NCBI RefSeq assembly: GCF_964656455.1 | Contig: NC_135720.1 | Coordinates: 105,040,696-105,104,695 of the forward strand | Length of the DNA stretch: 64,000 bases | Direction of reading: 5' to 3' | Origin: Halichoerus grypus | Taxonomy: Eukaryota > Chordata > Mammalia > Carnivora > Phocidae | In this document: one piece after another, positions 20,726 to 32,107 of the stretch | Numbering within the stretch: position 1 is the stretch's first letter | Layout of the letters: every line of letters begins with the position of its first letter | Position numbers and translations under genes: made by a program | The notes under the pieces: model-generated | The model's input: only the letters and a program-made list of their open reading frames with translations | Database searches by the model: none | What the model was told of the DNA's origin: nothing

Positions 20726-22615
20726 CATTTCCTCTGCCTATGCCCGCACGGGTCCTCCCTTTCCTAAATTCCTGTTAGCATTCCCTGTTAGCGTTCCCTG
20801 GCCAAGCCCTCTCTATACTTCTCCCTGATTCCAAACCTTGACCTCACACAGACACCTTTCCCAGAATCACCCCTACTTCCCCTCTGCCATCCCTCACCCT
20901 CTGCCCTCTCTCCTGCTAGAGCCTTGTTAGCCCTTCCAGGTGTCTCGCTGTTACTCTGCATCTCCCTGGAGCGCACCTGGGAGCTGGGTGCCGACGCGAA
21001 GCCACAGGGATCCCCGAGGCTCCTCATTAGGCTCCAGCCCTGCTGCACAGGCTAGCCCCGAGGAGGGGCTTGGGTGGGGCCTCTGGGCCTCACATCCCTC
21101 GGGGTCACTCGCTTTCCTGAGGTTGAACAGGGTGAGCCAGGGAGGTCATGCTCTAGGGCCCAGCAGGGCTGGAGATCTGGGCCCTGGCAGCTGGCCTGGC
21201 ATGTGCCCGAGGTGGCCAGCCTGAAGCTACGTGCTTGTCCTGCTGGAGGCTGCGGGGTTATCAGAGGGGAGTGAATGGGCTGGGACACCCCGTCTCCTAG
21301 GACGTTCAGGGACTCACGCCACCTGGGCTCTGTGTGTGTGTGTGTGTGTGCGCGCCTGCTAACTGTGCTCGCCCCCGCTGCAGGCCTGGCCCCCGAGGAG
21401 GGGTAGTGGGAGTTCTGGGTCCCACACTTGACTCCCCTGCATCTAACAAATTCAGCAGAGTGTCTGGGACCCAGCAGGCCTCTGACTCATCTGCACTATT
21501 ATTTTTATAGCTAGGAACCTAAATCACATTTTCTTCTCCCCTGGGCAAAGCCTATCTCCCACATTTGAACCCTAGCTGGTGGAGGGCTGGGAGTGGGGGT
21601 GTGAGGTGGGCACTGGGCTGGAAGCACGGCTACCCAGGCTGTGTCCTGAAGCCACCCCTCTCCCAGCTGCAAAGGCATTCCGCCTCTGGGCCTCAGCTGC
21701 CCCCAATGAGCAGGGCCACCACCACCTGGGACAGGGGTTCGAAGTCTGAAATGAACACCGGGCTGTGTCAGCGGTGTGTAAGTGCCCCAGTGCAACATAA
21801 ATGTGGGGTGGTGCTGCTGGTCGGGATCTTTTACCTCCACCTAGCGCTGTGCTAGGCCCAGAAAGGGTGACTGGCAGCCCCCCCATACTCTATTTGTTAA
21901 GGCCTTAGCCCAGATCCTTGAGAATGGTTTGGGTTGCCTCTTGGCCCCTGAGCCATGGAAGACGGCTGGGTGAGGAGCAGTGGGTGAAGGAATGAGTGAA
22001 TGAATACATAAAGGGACATCCACCTCTGCAGGTGTTGAGACAGAGGTTACCCCAAACTGCAAGGTATGAGGGGCTGGACCAGATGACTTTGGAGGGGACT
22101 TTCCACCCAGGTCTTTTCAAGGTGCTGTGACTGAAGCTGAGTTTGTACCCTTTCTAAGAGCCCCTCGCTCCCGAGCCTCCCGGTGGCTGGTGCCGGCCTG
22201 GGCATAGTACCTCGTGCCCACACACTCCTGCTCTCAGGGGCTCTTGGAGAGCCGACAGCTAGCAGAACCGAGGCGTACGCAGGTCCTCTGTGATGGGCCA
22301 GGGCGGAGACGAGAGAGGGGAGGACATCCTTTGGGAGGTCACGGCAGGGTGTCTGTGTTGGCACTACCAGCCCCTTGTGGAGCAGCCTGGAAGGCTTCCT
22401 GGAGGAATCAGTTTTGAATCTCAATGTGGGAGCCAGTGGGCTGGCCCCTGGTCCCAGCCATCACCGGTTTGTGGACTGGTATGCACCTGCCCCCTGCTTG
22501 CCCAGCCATGCCCAGCCCAGGACCCTGGAGGGCAGGAAGGAGGGGTGGGTGCCCAGCGTGGGAGCAGGTTTCAGTTCTTGCTGGCTCACTTGGGTAGTCT
22601 CTTGGGAAGCTGGAG
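20726..22615. other. Unique GC-rich sequence, no gene seen
   Basis: About 1.9 kb without a defensible gene. A (GT)n tract lies at 21,331-21,354. 22,270-22,420 (GGAAGGCTTCCTGGAGGAATCAG) recalls the ancient repeat at 56 kb. The 100-odd codon frames are unconserved-looking shadows. Confidence 0.45.
21331..21354. repeat. (GT)n microsatellite
   Basis: Pure GT run followed by GCGCGCC. Confidence 0.95.
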
Positions 22616-22619
22616 CTTC

Positions 22620-22705
22620 TAGGTGTGGTTCTGACACTATGTGACTTGGCCTGTTCTAATCTCTTAGACCCCATTTCCTCCCCTGCAAATGCGTGGTTAG
22701 CAGAG
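22620..22705 (+). repeat. MIR core, diverged
   Basis: GGTTCTGACACTATGTGACTTGGCC.., CCCCATTTCCTCCCCTGCAAATGCG corresponds to the MIR core. Confidence 0.55.
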
Positions 22706-23705
22706 GTGCTCACCCAGGCCCCTTGGGACTCAGGGTGGGGGTCTGCTGGGAGCGACCTGGCCAGCCCAACCCAAGACCTTGTGCCCTGGAGTGAGCTGGG
22801 GGTGGGGGAGACTTCTCTTTGTAATTGCCACCTCCCGGAGGGCCGTTGAGGGCTGGGAAGTACCCCCAGCAAAGTTCATTCCCTGGCATCTGCCCCCTCC
22901 ACCCCCCTATCCTTCTGCCACATTTTGTCCCTTCAGTGTTACATTCCACAGAGGAAAGTGATCCTTCACTCAAGGTCTGAGGATTATGGGCCAGAGAGAA
23001 GCCTGTGTTGCCCTGGGAACGCTCACGTAGCCCTTTCCCACAGGTACCCTCCTCCCCCCACCAAAGGCTGGGGTTGGGGGTTGATCCCAGCATACCCCAG
23101 CCTGAAGGAGCAGCGGGGCATCTGGGGTTAGGGGGCTGGTCAGTCTTTTCCTCCCTCCCTGGGGATCAGCGACCCAGGGTGGGGGTGAACTGGGTTGAGT
23201 TTCTAGTGGGCCCTCCCAGGAGGTGGCTAGGGGCTAGGTCCTGGGGTCTCCATGTGCCTGGGCTTCCCTGCCCCCTCACTTCTGCCCTGACCCCCCTTCC
23301 CAGGCTGAAGGCCCCCTATCCCTACTAAGCTGGGGATTTCCGCAGGCTGAGCCAACCACCTGACCCTAATTATGGCGCCTTCATCCTGTTGGGGTTAAGC
23401 TCCCAGTGGCCTTCACTGCCCCCACCACAGAGGCAAGGCCTGGGGTCAGAGATTCAGGAGGCTCAAGCCTGGTGGGCCCCCTCTGGGAAGAGCTGATGGC
23501 CAGTCTTCTCCCTGGGGGCATCAGAGGGTGAGTTGGCGGCTTGTCCTGGGGGGTCTGGGTGGACAAGTTAAGATGTCCAGGGAATGCTGGGGAAGGAAGG
23601 CGCGGTTTCTCTGGAGAGCCCTCAGGATGGGGGGTGGGCGGGGGTAAGCCCTAGGGAGCTGACCTCTGGAGAGCAGGGAACTCTGAAGATGGGAAACTCC
23701 CAGAG
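22706..23705. other. Unique GC-rich sequence, no gene seen
   Basis: No gene or confident repeat. Frames above 100 codons overlap on opposite strands and show no domain. Confidence 0.4.
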
Positions 23706-23710
23706 GCCCC

Positions 23711-23885
23711 ATTCTCAACCCTGGCTTCATTTAGAATCACCTAGAAAGATTTTTTAAAATACCCATACCTCAGCCCCACTCCTCCTGACATTGATTTCAT
23801 CAAGCTAGAGCCAGGGTAAGCATTGATATTTTAAAAATTTTCCCCAGGGGATTCTCTTGTAGAGCCAGTTTGAGAAGGCCCTTGA
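23711..23885 (+). mobile_element. MER5A-like hAT remnant
   Basis: TCTCAACCCTGGCTTCATTTAGAATCACCTAG at the left and GGGGATTCTCTTGTAGAGCCAGTTTGAGAAGG at the right are the two arms of a MER5A-type palindromic element. The middle has TTTTTAAAATACCCATACCTC and its counterpart CATTGATATTTTAAAAA. Confidence 0.8.
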
Positions 23886-24019
23886 GGGAGGTCACTCCAC
23901 TCGTTGGGCAAGGCTGGGTTGGAACTTGGTGTTTCTAACCCTCTGGCAGGCCACTTCCTCTTGGCCTCCTCTGTCACCCGGAGGCTTACCGGCTGTCCCA
24001 TTCATTTCATCATTTAGGT

Positions 24020-24125
24020 CCTTAGGAGCTGTGTGACCCTGAGCAAGTTGCTTAACTTTGCTGTGCCGCTTTCTCTGCTAGGCCCTAGCGATAAGAATTG
24101 AATGAGATGGTGCCTTAATATTAAG
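24020..24125 (+). repeat. MIR core
   Basis: GAGCTGTGTGACCCTGAGCAAGTTGC then CTGTGCCGCTTTCTCTGC, GATAAGAATTGAATGAGATGG. Confidence 0.82.
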
Positions 24126-24605
24126 GGCCCAGCAGCACTTGAGGGAAGAGTAACCGTCATCCTTCTGCCTTCTGCCTGCAGCCAGGGCAGGGTCTGGACG
24201 GAGGTCTCCTTGATCATCCCGCCCATCAGGCAGGTGCAAGTGTCAGAGCTCTCTCAGGTGGAGTGGGGAGTGGCTGTCTGGAGGTTCCCTGGGCCCTGAA
24301 AGGGAGGTGTGAGGTGGAGGGAAAGTGCTGGAAATGACCTCTCAATGCCTTTCTCATTGGAGGGTGTTGCCGGTATGGAGCCTGCAGCTCCAGGAATCGC
24401 CGCCAGGTGTCACCCTCAGCTCATGCTTGAAGTGAAGACAGCGCAGAACGAGAAAAAGGAGCTGGGTGGAGAACCGGAGGAGGACGCCCCCCCTCAGGGA
24501 GTTGGGTGAGCTTGGAGAAGGCCCGGGAGGGTGGGATGGCTGTTAATTTCTGCAGAAAGGTGTTGTGAAAAGGGCTCATTTGTCTGCCTTCAGACATGCT
24601 GACAG
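24126..24605. other. Unique sequence, no gene seen
   Basis: No gene or repeat recognised. Confidence 0.4.
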
Positions 24606-24609
24606 CAAA

Positions 24610-24860
24610 TCCCAATTCAACAGGCTCTTTATGGGGCACCTGCTGCACACAGAGTAAGAATTTTCCTGAACACCTACTATGTGCAGACTCTGTACACACG
24701 GTTGGCCCTTCAATATTCACAATAACCCTTATAGTTAGTACGATTATTAGTCCCAGGTTACAGATAAGGAAACCGAGGCTCATACTGGTTATGTGTCGGG
24801 TCCGAGGTCACCCAGTTGGACCAGGACTGAGGCCTGTCTGGAGCCTGAATTGTTTCTCCT
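24610..24860 (-). repeat. MIR (reversed)
   Basis: ACACCTACTATGTGCAGACTC, ATTCACAATAACCCTTATAG, CCCAGGTTACAGATAAGGAAACCGAGGC, CCGAGGTCACCCAGTTGG follow the reversed MIR order. Confidence 0.9.
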
Positions 24861-25120
24861 ACCCAGATTAACTCGCAGAGAGTTCTAGAATAGGAAACCT
24901 GCAGCAGGCTAATCGGGAGCCAGTGAGGAGCTCAGACAGGCCACGCTGCCGGCAGGCAGAGGAAGGAGCCACGCTCACTGGGATGGCTGGAAGTGGGGTC
25001 GGGATTCGTTCTTGGTGGCGGGCGTGGGCACGCTGCAGACAAAGCAGCAACGAGCCCTGCTCTCTATCTGCCCATGTGCTTCTCTCAGCAAACTCCCCAC
25101 CCCAGAGTTATTTCAGTTTG

Positions 25121-25338
25121 CTTTTTCTTTTTAAAAGATTTTATTTGTCTATTTTAGAGAGAGGAAGAGCAAGCACAAGCTGGGGGGAGGGCAGTGAGGG
25201 AGAGGGAGAGAGAATCTGAAGCCGACTCTGTGCTGAGCACGGAGCCTGATGCAGGGCTTGATCCCACAAACGTGAGATCCTGACCTGAGCCAAAACCAAG
25301 AGTTGGACGCTTAACTGACTGAGCCATCCAGGAACCCC
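25121..25338 (-). mobile_element. CAN-SINE, older subtype
   Basis: Minus-strand copy with AAAACCAAGAGTTGGACGC. Flanks tatttcagttt and tatttcagttc are the target duplication. Confidence 0.94.
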
Positions 25339-26940
25339 TATTTCAGTTCTCTTACCTGTCAATTCCAGGGGCACACTTTGTTCATTCAATACCCTGTCCC
25401 TGCTTCCTGCCCGCTGCTGGGCTCCGTACTGACCACTTCTCAGGACAGATACTAAGAGGGACAAGACAAGCCACCCCCCACCTGCAGCCGCCCCACCTTA
25501 CACCTAGACCAGTGGTCTCCAAGGAGTTTTTGATCATGCCCCCTAACAATTCAAAAAAAATTATTGAGTATGCACTAGTAATATAAGCACATTTTTATAT
25601 TGTTTACCTTATGAACCACACTCCACTAAGTGAAAAGTTGAGGTTTAAAAAAACAGGTGTCCTATTATTTTCCTCCTGTACCTCTGTACCCTTACACGCA
25701 CAGCACTTCTTTAGACCCAACTGTTCCAGGAGATGAGAGGGTAGAGTTGGCCCAACCCCGCTCAATATGAATGTGTGGTCAGTGTTCCAGAACATCCTTG
25801 CCCATCCCTTCATGCCCTAGCAATGGATGGAAGAAACTTCAGGGACATCAGGTGAGAGTGTGGACAGAGAGGAAGCCACGCCTGGGGGGAGGGATCCAGA
25901 TAATCCAGGCAAGAAGTAGGTTTTTATTTTAAATCCTGATGCTGAAAATTTTGTACTGCTTTTTACACTGTCCCAGGACATAGAGAGCCAGGACACTGTG
26001 TCCCAGGTAATATCTGATTCCATGTACTTTAGGTGGTTCTGTTCCATTTCCAACAGTTTAAACCACCAGCCCCCCTCCCCCCTTCCCGGAGGTTGGGGAG
26101 TATTCCACCTACTACACACACTTGGGACAGGAAGGAGAGAGCCCATCTGGGGAGGCACTTAGGGGCCGCTTTCTCTGGGGCTTCATCCTCCACTGCCCCT
26201 CCTGGGTTGGAGGCCCTTGTGTCCCCCTTGCCTGGGTAGATCCTCATGTGGGGCCCAGCACTTGGGGACGCCCATGAATACGGGTTGCAGGAGAAGAGGG
26301 GCAAGAGGCTGCATTTGGGGTACAGAAGGGAGCCCCGCTATGAGGCCCCCTTACTCAGAGAAGTCTTATGAGAAGCCCCTTCCCTCCAACCCTGGTTGGA
26401 GGTGCTGGAGAAGGACCAAAGGGCCTGTGAAGGCATCTGTCTGCCCCTGAGTGTGGCTGCCAGGAGGGCAGCCATTATGGCTGGCCTGGTGCGGGTGCCT
26501 TTGTGAGCAGTGGCTGGGTGTCTGCTTCTGCAGTCACTGGGCGCTTGTTCTGTGGGGTGAGGGGTGTGGGGGTGGGGGCACGTACGTGAGGCTGGGCACG
26601 AACAGCCTCACCTACCAACCGTACTCCTGCCAGGTACAACCAGCTACTGCGGCTGCCCGCCATCCGCCTCCTCCCTTCCCTGGGCATGGCCAAGCCGGGG
26701 GGCAAATGACTTGGCGGGTACCTCCCCTCCCTTGGACCCACTGGTGCAGGGCGGGCTCACCTAGGGCACAGGCAGGACTCCCAACTAGGTGGGTGCTCTG
26801 CCAACACCCCTCCCCGGCTCCCCGCCAGGACGGGGGTGGGGGGGTGGGGAGGGTGGTGAGGCAAGGGAGGGGGCTCAGGGCAGAGATAGCCGCCCCCCCC
26901 AACTGGATGGGTAGAGCAGGGCAGAGGAGGCTGAAAGAAG
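25339..26940. other. Unique sequence, possible hAT trace, no gene seen
   Basis: 25,508-25,620 begins CAGTGGTCTCCAAGGAG and may be an old hAT fragment; the rest is unique. The 203-codon plus-strand frame at 26,451-27,062 is W/G/P-rich and overlaps equally long minus-strand frames, so I do not call it a gene. Confidence 0.4.
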
Positions 26941-26964
26941 GGGGAGTTGCTCTGTTTAGGGCCC

Positions 26965-27035
26965 AGGAAATGATTTCCATGCAAATGAGATGCAAACGCC
27001 TTAATGAGTTTGCAATTAGGAGAGGAGGCTGCCAG
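26965..27035. promoter_or_regulatory. Octamer/homeodomain-rich block beside a CpG island
   Basis: Contains the octamer ATGCAAAT, a second ATGCAAA, CCTTAATGAG and TTTGCAATTAGG within about 50 bases. It sits in otherwise GC-rich DNA just upstream of a CpG island. This resembles POU/homeodomain enhancer-promoter sequence, but conservation cannot be checked here. Confidence 0.35.
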
Positions 27036-27059
27036 GCCGGGCAGTGCCTGCGGGTTTTA

Positions 27060-27330
27060 TGAATGGGCCTGCGTGGGGTGGGGGTGGCGGCGCGCCGGCC
27101 CGCCCCCACATTTCCCTGCCGCTGCGGCCGCGACATGCCGCGCCGCACGTTGCTGCCTCCCGGCCCCGCCGCGACCTGGCCCGCCACCAGCGGGTCAGCT
27201 GCTTCAGACGGGGCGCGGGAGGCTGTCGGCCAGAGTCCCCGCCACGCCGGCCCGCCCGCCGGCGACGCGTCGGGCCGACGACACGCCCCCTGGGGCCGGG
27301 CGGGGGCTCTCTCCTCTGGCGCCCCTTTTC
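27060..27330. promoter_or_regulatory. CpG island, candidate promoter
   Basis: Dense CpG (GGCGGCGCGCCGGCCCGCCC, GCTGCGGCCGCGACATGCCG, GACGCGTCGGGCCGACGACACG) stands out sharply from CpG-poor flanks. No TATA box is obvious. No coding exon or clear splice donor is identified, and the strand is unknown. Confidence 0.6.
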
Positions 27331-28805
27331 CCGGTTATTGGAATGGTTTCCTGAAGCAGGAGACAGTGAAGTTAGCCTTCAGGCCCTGTTTCCCTTAGGA
27401 TGGGCGGTCCTGGGAGGTCATGGCCACGGGAGGGGGGTGCTCTCCTAACTTGGGAGGGATAGGGGTATAGGTGAGAGGAGAGGAACCAGTTCCAATTCCA
27501 GAACCCCTGCACCTCCCCAGTCCTCATGTCTGTTCCCACCTGCCTCACCTCAAAAGGCCTGTTCCCACCACCCCAGGGCACCTGCTTTTTTTTTCCTGCA
27601 GCGCCAACTCAGGTCTGCTCTGGGCCTTGCCCGGACCTGGGGCCAAAGAGTGGGTCTCCTGGGTGGGTGGTCAGCTCTATTCAGAAAGGGATTCAGCAGT
27701 TTGAGAGTTTGAGCCCTATTAGGCCACAGACCCCTCCCCTCCCCCACTGCTTTCAGAGTAAATTAACTAATTACCTCCAATTAAAGCGCCATGTTCTCTG
27801 TTCCCTCCTGGGCTTCAATCCCCGCCCCTGGGAGTCCTCTTCACCAGGGCTGGGTCTGGAAGGGGGCCTGGCCATTAAGGTGGAAGCAGTGAATCAGTGA
27901 GCGGAGCAGGGAAAGGGAGGGGTGGGGGGAAGCCCACAGAGCCATTTACTTTCTGGGAGTGGTCCAGGCAGACAGGTCCTCTGCCTTCCTTGGGGTCTGG
28001 GCACGGAGGTCCACGTGGGGCCTGTGAAGGTTGGGAGCAGGGGCCACCTTTGGAGGGAAGACCTGGGCCTGTGCAGATGCTGAGGCCCTGAGGGTAGCCC
28101 TTCTCAGAAAAAGCCACTTCAGGGGCAGTTTCTAGGAGCTGCCAATTCTTGGTAGCACCTGTTGCCTCCCTCACCCAACACACCTGGAGAGACTCCAGAT
28201 GCCCAGGGGTCCATCCGATCTCTCCTCCCTCTAGTCCCAGCTCCTCTGGTTTACAGCAGTGAGAACACACTTTCATTCTTGTCCTCCTGCCCCTTTGTGG
28301 CCCTAGCACTAACATGGCCCGCACCACCCTGACACAGCCCTAACAACCCCCTTGCCCCACGTGTGAGACGTGATGGGGAGGATGCCTGGCAGCCAGAGGC
28401 AGAGAGATGGGTTGTTGAGCTGGGTCTCACCTCTCGGGGAGCTGGCCTTTCCCGAGACAGGCAGTACCACACCAGGCTGTGACTCAGGCCCCTACCCCAC
28501 CTTGAGCCCCACCATGCCACGGATCTGGGCTTGGGCCATCCTTGTGTAGGGGAAGGGGGGGTGCTGGAGGCAGAGATTTGTCAATTGCAGACTTCTATCT
28601 GGGGTCACCTCTCCGAGCCCTGGCGGGGAACTGCAGCCATCAGAGTGAGCGGATGTGTGAGCCATCCAGGTCAGGGACAGGGCTTCACACACAGAAAAGG
28701 CTGTCCCTGGTGTGTCCTGAGCCCCCCTCTGCCAGCTTGGCTTCCCCGCTGCTGTCTGCTGAAAGCCGGCTCAAAACCCCCCAACTCCAGAAAGGCTTCA
28801 ACGTG
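27331..28805. other. Unique sequence between islands, no gene seen
   Basis: No gene or repeat family. An AT-rich block at 27,750-27,795 (AAATTAACTAATTACCTCC, AATTAAAGCG) holds several TAAT homeodomain cores and could be a conserved regulatory element. Confidence 0.4.
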
Positions 28806-28812
28806 CCTCCCC

Positions 28813-29018
28813 CCTTTTTTTTTTTTTTTTTAAGATTTTATTTATTTATTTGACAGAGAGAGACACAGCGAGAGAGGGAACACAAGCAGGGGGAGTGGGA
28901 GAGGGAGAAGCAGGCTTCCCGCCGAGCAGGGAGCCCGATGTGAGGCTCGATCCCAGGACCCTGGGATCATGACCTGAGCCGAAGGCAGACGCTTAACGAC
29001 TGAGCCACCCAGGCGCCC
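28813..29018 (-). mobile_element. CAN-SINE, young
   Basis: Minus-strand, near-consensus copy with target duplication aacgtgcctccc on both sides. Confidence 0.96.
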
Positions 29019-29158
29019 CAACGTGCCTCCCTTATTTGTGGCCAGTATGCTACTCTCAACTGGCTCCTGGTTTTCACTCGTTTCTGTTACTCTGGTCCCC
29101 TTCTCCAGAACCTCCGCAAGGGGCTCTGCAGGACTCTGTTCTTCCCTGCACTTCCCAG

Positions 29159-29177
29159 TGGCCAGCAGAGGGCGCCC
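29159..29177 (+). promoter_or_regulatory. Strong CTCF-type motif
   Basis: TGGCCAGCAGAGGGCGCCC fits the CTCF core motif (CCASYAGRGGGCGC) at essentially every informative position. It lies between the two CpG islands, about 1.0 kb before the second. Occupancy is inference. Confidence 0.65.
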
Positions 29178-29299
29178 CCCAAAGACGGAGGCACCAGGGA
29201 AGGAACAATCTTCTTCCCTGGCTCTCCGCACTGTGCAAAGTCCAGGCTCGGTTTGTGTAAAATGAAACTGACCCAGGATGCCTTCCTCCCTGGGATCTA

Positions 29300-30195
29300 G
29301 ACTTAACCTGTCCGCAGAGTGCTAGAGGTTCTTAGACTACGGGTTGAACCCAGTAGCTGCCTTGGAGATGAACCGAGGTGGCCTTGGGCAGGAAGGAGAG
29401 GATGAGGGAGCCGCCCGCTCCCGGCAGTCCAAATGGGGAAGGGGCACTGGAGATCGTCAGCTTTCCTTCCCTCACCCTGGGAGAAGAGTTGGGAGGGGCT
29501 GCAGAAAATTGTTGTCTTACCCGGTGGGAAGGGCTGCTGTGGATATCAGGGTGACATTTGGATTCCTGGCAGGATGGGCAGCTGGTCAGTTTGGGATCCT
29601 CCAGGGATGTAAGATCCACCCCTTGGTGTCCTCTCACCATTACATTTCTGGGGAGTTCTTTACAAACAGGTGTATAGGGCACAAACTGGTAATACGGGTG
29701 ACTTCATGCCAGTCTGGGAGGGGCCCTCCTGACACTCATTCCTGTGGATGTGGCCCTAGGGCCCTGGGCAGCAGTCTGCTCTTCTGGGCCATCAGACCTT
29801 TCTGCCATCCTGTCCGAGTGTGCATGGTGAGATGCTGGTCTTCCCCTTTTGGAAATGCTGGGAAATAGGCTCTGTGTCCATCCTGAACATTCCACTTCTT
29901 CCAGGGACATAATAGAAGGGGAGTGGGGCCACAGCATCTTTTAGGTACCCCACGCCACGAAAGGTGGAGTGGGGAAGGGCTTGCTGTTGGGTCATCTCAC
30001 ACAAAAGCCTGGGAATGTGACTGGGAAGGGAAAAAGAGAGACAGGACACCAGGAGCGGTTCTTTCTTGGGTTTGGGGTTTGGGGAGGGGACAACACGAAG
30101 AAATACCCGGTGGGCTCGGTTCCAGGACACCCGGGTACGGAACAGGGGGATGGCCGTAATGGTCTAGCAGGAGCGAGCGATGGCGAAGTAGGGAG
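29300..30195. other. Unique sequence upstream of the second CpG island
   Basis: No gene or repeat recognised. The flank at 30,055-30,085 is G/T-rich (TTGGGTTTGGGGTTTGGGG). Confidence 0.4.
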
Positions 30196-30560
30196 ATGAA
30201 TGGGGGAGCGCTGCGCCCACCCGGGCTCCCCCCAGGGCCCTCTCCCCCAGCTCTCCCCAGCCCGGCCCGCCGCGGCCCCTCCTCCAGACCTGGGCGCCGC
30301 CTCCCCCTCCCCTCCTCCTCCCCCTCCCACCCGGCGCTGCAGCTGCTGCCGACGGACCATTCTGCACGTAGCGAATGGAGGAGCCGCACAAGGGAGGCCT
30401 CAAGTGCGCGCGCGCGCGGGGGCCGGAGCCGCGCGGGCGGGGGAGCGGCTGCGAGCGCGCGTGCGCGTGCGGCGCCCGTCCTGAGCGCGCGCGCTGAGCT
30501 CCGGAGCGCGCGGCTACTCTGCGCGCCGAGGTTAGGGATGCTCGGGGGGTGGGGCCCCGG
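30196..30560 (+). promoter_or_regulatory. CpG island with a candidate non-coding first exon
   Basis: Very high CpG density peaks at 30,400-30,530 (AAGTGCGCGCGCGCGCGGG, GCGAGCGCGCGTGCGCGTGC). The GCGTGCGCGTGC part resembles an NRF1 site. No TATA box is seen. At 30,530/30,531 the sequence GCGCGCCGAG|GTTAGG is a usable splice donor, so a plus-strand 5' exon may end there. A short frame from the ATG at 30,375 (MEEPHKGG...) closes after 40 codons. A minus-strand open frame of 230 codons also spans the island. The direction of transcription is unproven. Confidence 0.6.
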
Positions 30561-31325
30561 GTGGGGGCCCCCGCCGCTCCAGGCCCTCCCAGGCCTGTCC
30601 CCCGTCCAGAGAACCCCGCCTTTACCCAGCCCCCTTTTCATCTTCCACCCCACTAGTACGGTCCTTAGCGCGCGTAGTAGGCTCTTCATGAGGACTCTGT
30701 ACCTGAATCCAGGGCAGGCCCCTAAGGCCTGTAGAAGGCCTTCAAAACACGGCTGTCAAGGAAAAACAAACGAATGCTTTGACCTCTATTTTTCTGAGAT
30801 GGGGGACTCCCAAGGGTGTGCCTTTCCCTGTCACCTCCTCCCACTGTATGTCACCTGCACAACTCCCACTCCCTGGGGTGTCCAGGATGGGACTGCGCTC
30901 AGCCCACACAGCTTGGCAGAGGTGTGGTATGGTGAGCACAGAGTCTGTGTCCTGACATCACCCAGGAGGGCAGGGAGGCCATGCCAGGCTGTGGCAGGCA
31001 GTGCTCATCTTGGAAGTGTCTGCTGAGACCCAGGGCACCCTCCCGACTTCCTGAGCCCCTGATCTCAAGGGGCTGGTGAGTGGGTAGCCTGGGGGCTGCC
31101 CTTTCCTTGCCTAGTATCCTCACTCCACCCTCCCTGCCGCTCAGAGGCATGGGATGAGGCCTCTCCGGGCTGTGCAGGCTTTGGGTCAGGCAGGTGCAAA
31201 GTCTTGTGAAGGGGTGTCTGAATAAGATAGGTTCCCTTTTGGACCTCCTGTCGCGGTGGTAGGAATGGGTAGAAGGGGACTGGTTAGTGGCATGTGGGGG
31301 TGAAGGTGGCTGAGGGTTCTTTATC
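30561..31325. other. Unique sequence downstream of the CpG island
   Basis: No repeat or exon recognised. If the donor at 30,530 is real, this is the start of its intron. Confidence 0.35.
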
Positions 31326-31329
31326 ACGC

Positions 31330-31490
31330 ATGTTAACTTGAACTTGCCCAAGTTTGGTCTCTCTGAGCCACAGTTTCCTGTCTAATGGGAATACAGCATT
31401 CATCTAGTGGGGCTGTTGAGGATTAAAACGTAGTCTGCATCTAACATGCCTCATGTGTTGGAGACAGATGCTTAGTAAGAGCTAAATCTT
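31330..31490 (+). repeat. MIR
   Basis: ACTTGCCCAAGTTTGGTCTCTCTGAGCCACAGTTTCC, GGGGCTGTTGAGGATTAAAACG and the ACATGCCTCATGTG part are in MIR order. Confidence 0.82.
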
Positions 31491-32105
31491 TTTATTATTA
31501 TTGTGCATAAACTGGCTGAAAGGCTGGGGACATTGCCCTTAGCTGCATTTCCGTGGATGGAGTGAATTCAAATCCCAGAGCTGGCAGCTCCTTGGAATTT
31601 AGAGGTGGATTTTCAGAAAACTATAGCAGAACCAGTAATATGTCATACTTCTGTCATCATCCAAGAATGAACCATTTCACATGAGTTTTCCAAACATTCA
31701 TATGTGAGACCTTAAAAAGATATTTTGGATGGAAATCACTAGTGGGTATTACACACTTTCCTGCCTTCTTAATCAGAGGTTACAGAACATGTGAGTCTTT
31801 ATGACTCAAAGTTGCGGTTGCAAGTGTCCATCACTATCCTGGTTGTAATACAGTGAAAACCCAAGGCCTTGTTTGGCCCCACACTAAAGGCCCTTTCCAT
31901 GACGGCTACTTTTCATAGTTCTTGTGTCTACTTTTTAGAATTCTTCATCACTTCATCAGCTCTCTTCCTATTAGCTGTCACTTCCACTCCAATCACTCTG
32001 CCTGCAGACCATCACCCCACCTCATTCTTAACTTGTTTCTATTCTGCTCTGGGCTCAGAAATCAGAAAATCACATCTGTTAGAAGATGAGAAAAACAACA
32101 CGATC
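31491..32105. other. AT-rich unique or decayed sequence, no gene seen
   Basis: Composition turns AT-rich toward the L1. No gene is seen. Confidence 0.4.
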
Positions 32106-32107
32106 TT

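Noticed and set aside
26451..27062. 203-codon plus-strand open frame
   Set aside because: W/G/P-rich with no domain, overlapped by a 191-codon frame on the other strand and running into a CpG island; explained by GC content.
30196..31026. 276-codon plus-strand frame from the CpG island
   Set aside because: It depends on low stop density in CpG-rich DNA, crosses the likely splice donor at 30,530, and the product is low-complexity P/S/R-rich.
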